DNA of 6,671 bases, from contig CAADST010000090.1 of NCBI GenBank assembly GCA_900751815.1, positions 1-6,671 on the forward strand. The letters are read 5' to 3'. Below the pieces are notes generated by a model, which was not told the DNA's origin, ran no database searches, and worked only from the letters and a program-made list of their open reading frames with translations. Both the position numbers and the translations under genes were made by a program. This DNA comes from Bacilli bacterium (GTDB lineage Bacteria > Bacillota_I > Bacilli_A > RF39 > UBA660). Below, in pieces: positions 4,779-6,671 of this stretch (its first letter is position 1; the number at the start of each line of letters is the position of its first letter).

Positions 4779-6671
4779 ATGTATAAAGTTAGAAAAAGAG
4801 AAGGAAAAATTGTCAGCTTTGATATTAACAAAATAGATAGTGCTATTAAAAAAGCATTTGATTCAGTAGATAGGAAATATGATGATAATGTCATTGATTT
4901 TCTAGCTCTAAAGGTTACAGCAGATTTTGAACCAAAACTAAAAAACAACATTGTATCTGTTGAAGATATTCAAGATAGTGTTGAAGCAGTACTTAGTGCT
5001 GCGGGATACAGTGATGTTGCTAAAAGTTATATTTTATATCGTAAGCAACATGAAAAAATGCGTAATATGAAATCAACATTACTTGATTATAAAGATGTTG
5101 TTAATAGCTATATCAATGTTACTGATTGGCGCGTTAAAGAAAATTCAACAGTTACTTATTCTGTCGGAGGTTTAATCTTAAGCAATAGTGGGGCAATTAC
5201 TGCAAATTACTGGTTAAGTGAAGTATATGATGAAGAAATAGCTAATGCTCACAGAAGTGGGGCAATTCACTTACATGATTTATCAATGCTTACAGGTTAT
5301 TGTGCTGGTTGGAGTTTAAAACAACTTATTCAAGAAGGCCTTGGTGGCGTTCCAGGAAAAATTACTTCATCACCTGCTAAACACTTATCAACATTATGTA
5401 ATCAAATGGTTAATTTCTTAGGTATCATGCAAAATGAATGGGCTGGTGCTCAAGCATTCTCATCATTTGATACTTACCTTGCACCATTTGTTAAAATTGA
5501 TAACCTAGATTATTATGAAGTAAAACAATGTGTTCAATCATTTATCTATGGGGTAAATACTCCTAGCCGTTGGGGAACTCAAGCACCATTTACTAATATT
5601 ACCCTAGATTGGACTGTTCCAAATGATTTAGCAGAACTAAATTGTATCATCGGAGGTAAAGAAGTAGATTTCAAATATAAAGATTGTCAAAAAGAAATGG
5701 ATATGGTTAATAAAGCATTTATCGAAGTAATGATTGAAGGAGATGCTAATGGTAGAGGTTTCCAATACCCAATTCCAACATATTCGATAACTAAAGATTT
5801 TGACTGGAGTGAAACCGAAAATAATAAATTATTATTTGAAATGACTGCTAAATACGGTACACCATATTTCTCAAATTATATTAATAGTGATATGGAACCA
5901 AGTGATGTTCGTTCTATGTGTTGTCGTCTTCGTCTAGATCTTCGTGAACTTCGTAAAAAATCTGGTGGTTTCTTTGGTAGTGGTGAATCAACTGGTTCAA
6001 TCGGTGTTGTAACAATTAACTTACCAAGAATTGCTTACCTTGCTGAAGATGAAAAAGATTTCTATGACAGACTTGAAAAATTAATGAATGTTGCAGCAAG
6101 AAGCTTAAAAATAAAGAGAAATGTAATAACTAAATTACTTGATGAAGGATTATATCCTTATACAAAAAGATATCTTGGCTCATTTAATAACCATTTCTCA
6201 ACAATTGGTTTAATTGGTATGAATGAAGTTGGACTAAATGCTAAATGGTTAAGAGCAGATTTAACTAATGAAAAAACGCAAAAATTTGCTAAAGATGTTC
6301 TAAACTTTATGAGAGAAAAATTAAGTGACTATCAAGAAGAATATGGAGATCTTTATAACCTAGAAGCAACACCAGCAGAATCAACTACTTATCGTTTTGC
6401 CAAACATGATAAAGAATTATATCCAGATATCATAACTGCTAGTGAACCAGACCATACTCCATATTATACAAATAGTTCCCACTTACCAGTAGGATATACT
6501 GATGATATCTTTAAAGCTCTAGATATTCAAGATGAACTACAAACACTTTATACATCTGGTACAGTATTCCATGCCTTTTTAGGGGAAAGATTAACTGATT
6601 GGAAGGCTGCAGCTAATTTAGTTAGAAAGATTGCTGAAAACTACAAGTTACCTTACTATACATTATCACCA
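4779..6671 (+). CDS. nrdD: Anaerobic (class III) ribonucleoside-triphosphate reductase, 3' end cut by window edge
   Basis: This glycyl-radical enzyme reduces ribonucleotides to deoxyribonucleotides for DNA synthesis without oxygen. The 631 visible codons have no stop. Residues 1-95 are an ATP-cone (VRKREGKIVSF, AIKKAFDSVD, VEDIQDSVE) for allosteric control of overall activity. The barrel follows: AHRSGAIHLHDL (157-168), GYCAGW with Cys175 on the first catalytic strand, VNTPSRWGTQAPFTNIT (259-275), the finger-loop motif SMCCRLRLD (379-387) with adjacent Cys381 and Cys382, one of which should be the thiyl radical site, VVTINLPRIAY (410-420), IGLIGMNE (476-483), ATPAES (530-535) and YYTNSSHLP (562-570). 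The last residues, YYTLSP, are where relatives continue to the zinc-binding cysteines and the glycyl-radical loop, so perhaps 60-80 residues lie beyond the window. It resembles the Thermotoga maritima type more than the E. coli type. NrdG directly upstream is its activase. Confidence 0.97.
   Translation, partial: MYKVRKREGKIVSFDINKIDSAIKKAFDSVDRKYDDNVIDFLALKVTADFEPKLKNNIVSVEDIQDSVEAVLSAAGYSDVAKSYILYRKQHEKMRNMKSTLLDYKDVVNSYINVTDWRVKENSTVTYSVGGLILSNSGAITANYWLSEVYDEEIANAHRSGAIHLHDLSMLTGYCAGWSLKQLIQEGLGGVPGKITSSPAKHLSTLCNQMVNFLGIMQNEWAGAQAFSSFDTYLAPFVKIDNLDYYEVKQCVQSFIYGVNTPSRWGTQAPFTNITLDWTVPNDLAELNCIIGGKEVDFKYKDCQKEMDMVNKAFIEVMIEGDANGRGFQYPIPTYSITKDFDWSETENNKLLFEMTAKYGTPYFSNYINSDMEPSDVRSMCCRLRLDLRELRKKSGGFFGSGESTGSIGVVTINLPRIAYLAEDEKDFYDRLEKLMNVAARSLKIKRNVITKLLDEGLYPYTKRYLGSFNNHFSTIGLIGMNEVGLNAKWLRADLTNEKTQKFAKDVLNFMREKLSDYQEEYGDLYNLEATPAESTTYRFAKHDKELYPDIITASEPDHTPYYTNSSHLPVGYTDDIFKALDIQDELQTLYTSGTVFHAFLGERLTDWKAAANLVRKIAENYKLPYYTLSP

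Noticed and set aside
4664..4951. Open frame of 95 codons on the minus strand
   Set aside because: It is antisense to the nrdG end and nrdD start, including their junction; both sense genes are certain, and its product is Ser/Leu/Phe-rich shadow sequence.
1..6671. CRISPR array or insertion sequence
   Set aside because: No regularly spaced repeats, no transposase and no terminal inverted repeats with target duplication were seen; the only long direct repeat is the 24-bp pair.

Overview
This is AT-rich DNA (many 60-base blocks hold 13-30 % G+C) with strong Shine-Dalgarno sites, TATAAT-type promoters, an elongator tRNA-Met of Bacillus type, and an oxygen-sensitive (class III) ribonucleotide reductase operon. 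It suggests an anaerobic, low-GC Bacillota, possibly a gut Bacilli/Erysipelotrichia/RF39-like lineage; that placement is inference. TAA, TAG and TGA all end genes and TGG encodes Trp, so the standard bacterial code applies, not the Mycoplasma code.

Left part, minus strand (1655 down to 1): a three-gene accessory operon. It starts from an extended -10 promoter near 1697-1705 and encodes a cysteine-less MGMT/alkyltransferase-like protein, an SRPBCC-fold ligand-binding protein and an alpha/beta hydrolase that runs off the window. A perfect 24-bp direct repeat (731-754 and 1661-1684) forms the leader and ribosome-binding region of both the first and third genes, so it brackets the first two.

Middle (1719-2136): an elongator tRNA-Met(CAU) on the minus strand has its own promoter and two tandem Rho-independent terminators that separate it from the accessory operon. 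It is divergent from the nrd operon. The 267-bp divergent region holds two plus-strand promoter candidates and an A/T-run inverted repeat.

Right part, plus strand (2137-6671): a three-gene anaerobic ribonucleotide reductase operon. The first gene is an intact 646-codon NrdD homologue with an ATP-cone and recognisable barrel landmarks, but without the active-site cysteines and without the C-terminal zinc/glycyl-radical domain. It overlaps nrdG, the radical-SAM activase, by 4 bases; nrdD, the catalytic reductase, follows after 18 bases and is cut by the window end. NrdG would install the glycyl radical on the catalytic NrdD. The first protein cannot perform the chemistry and may be a regulatory or structural partner. 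It is the most interesting object in the window.
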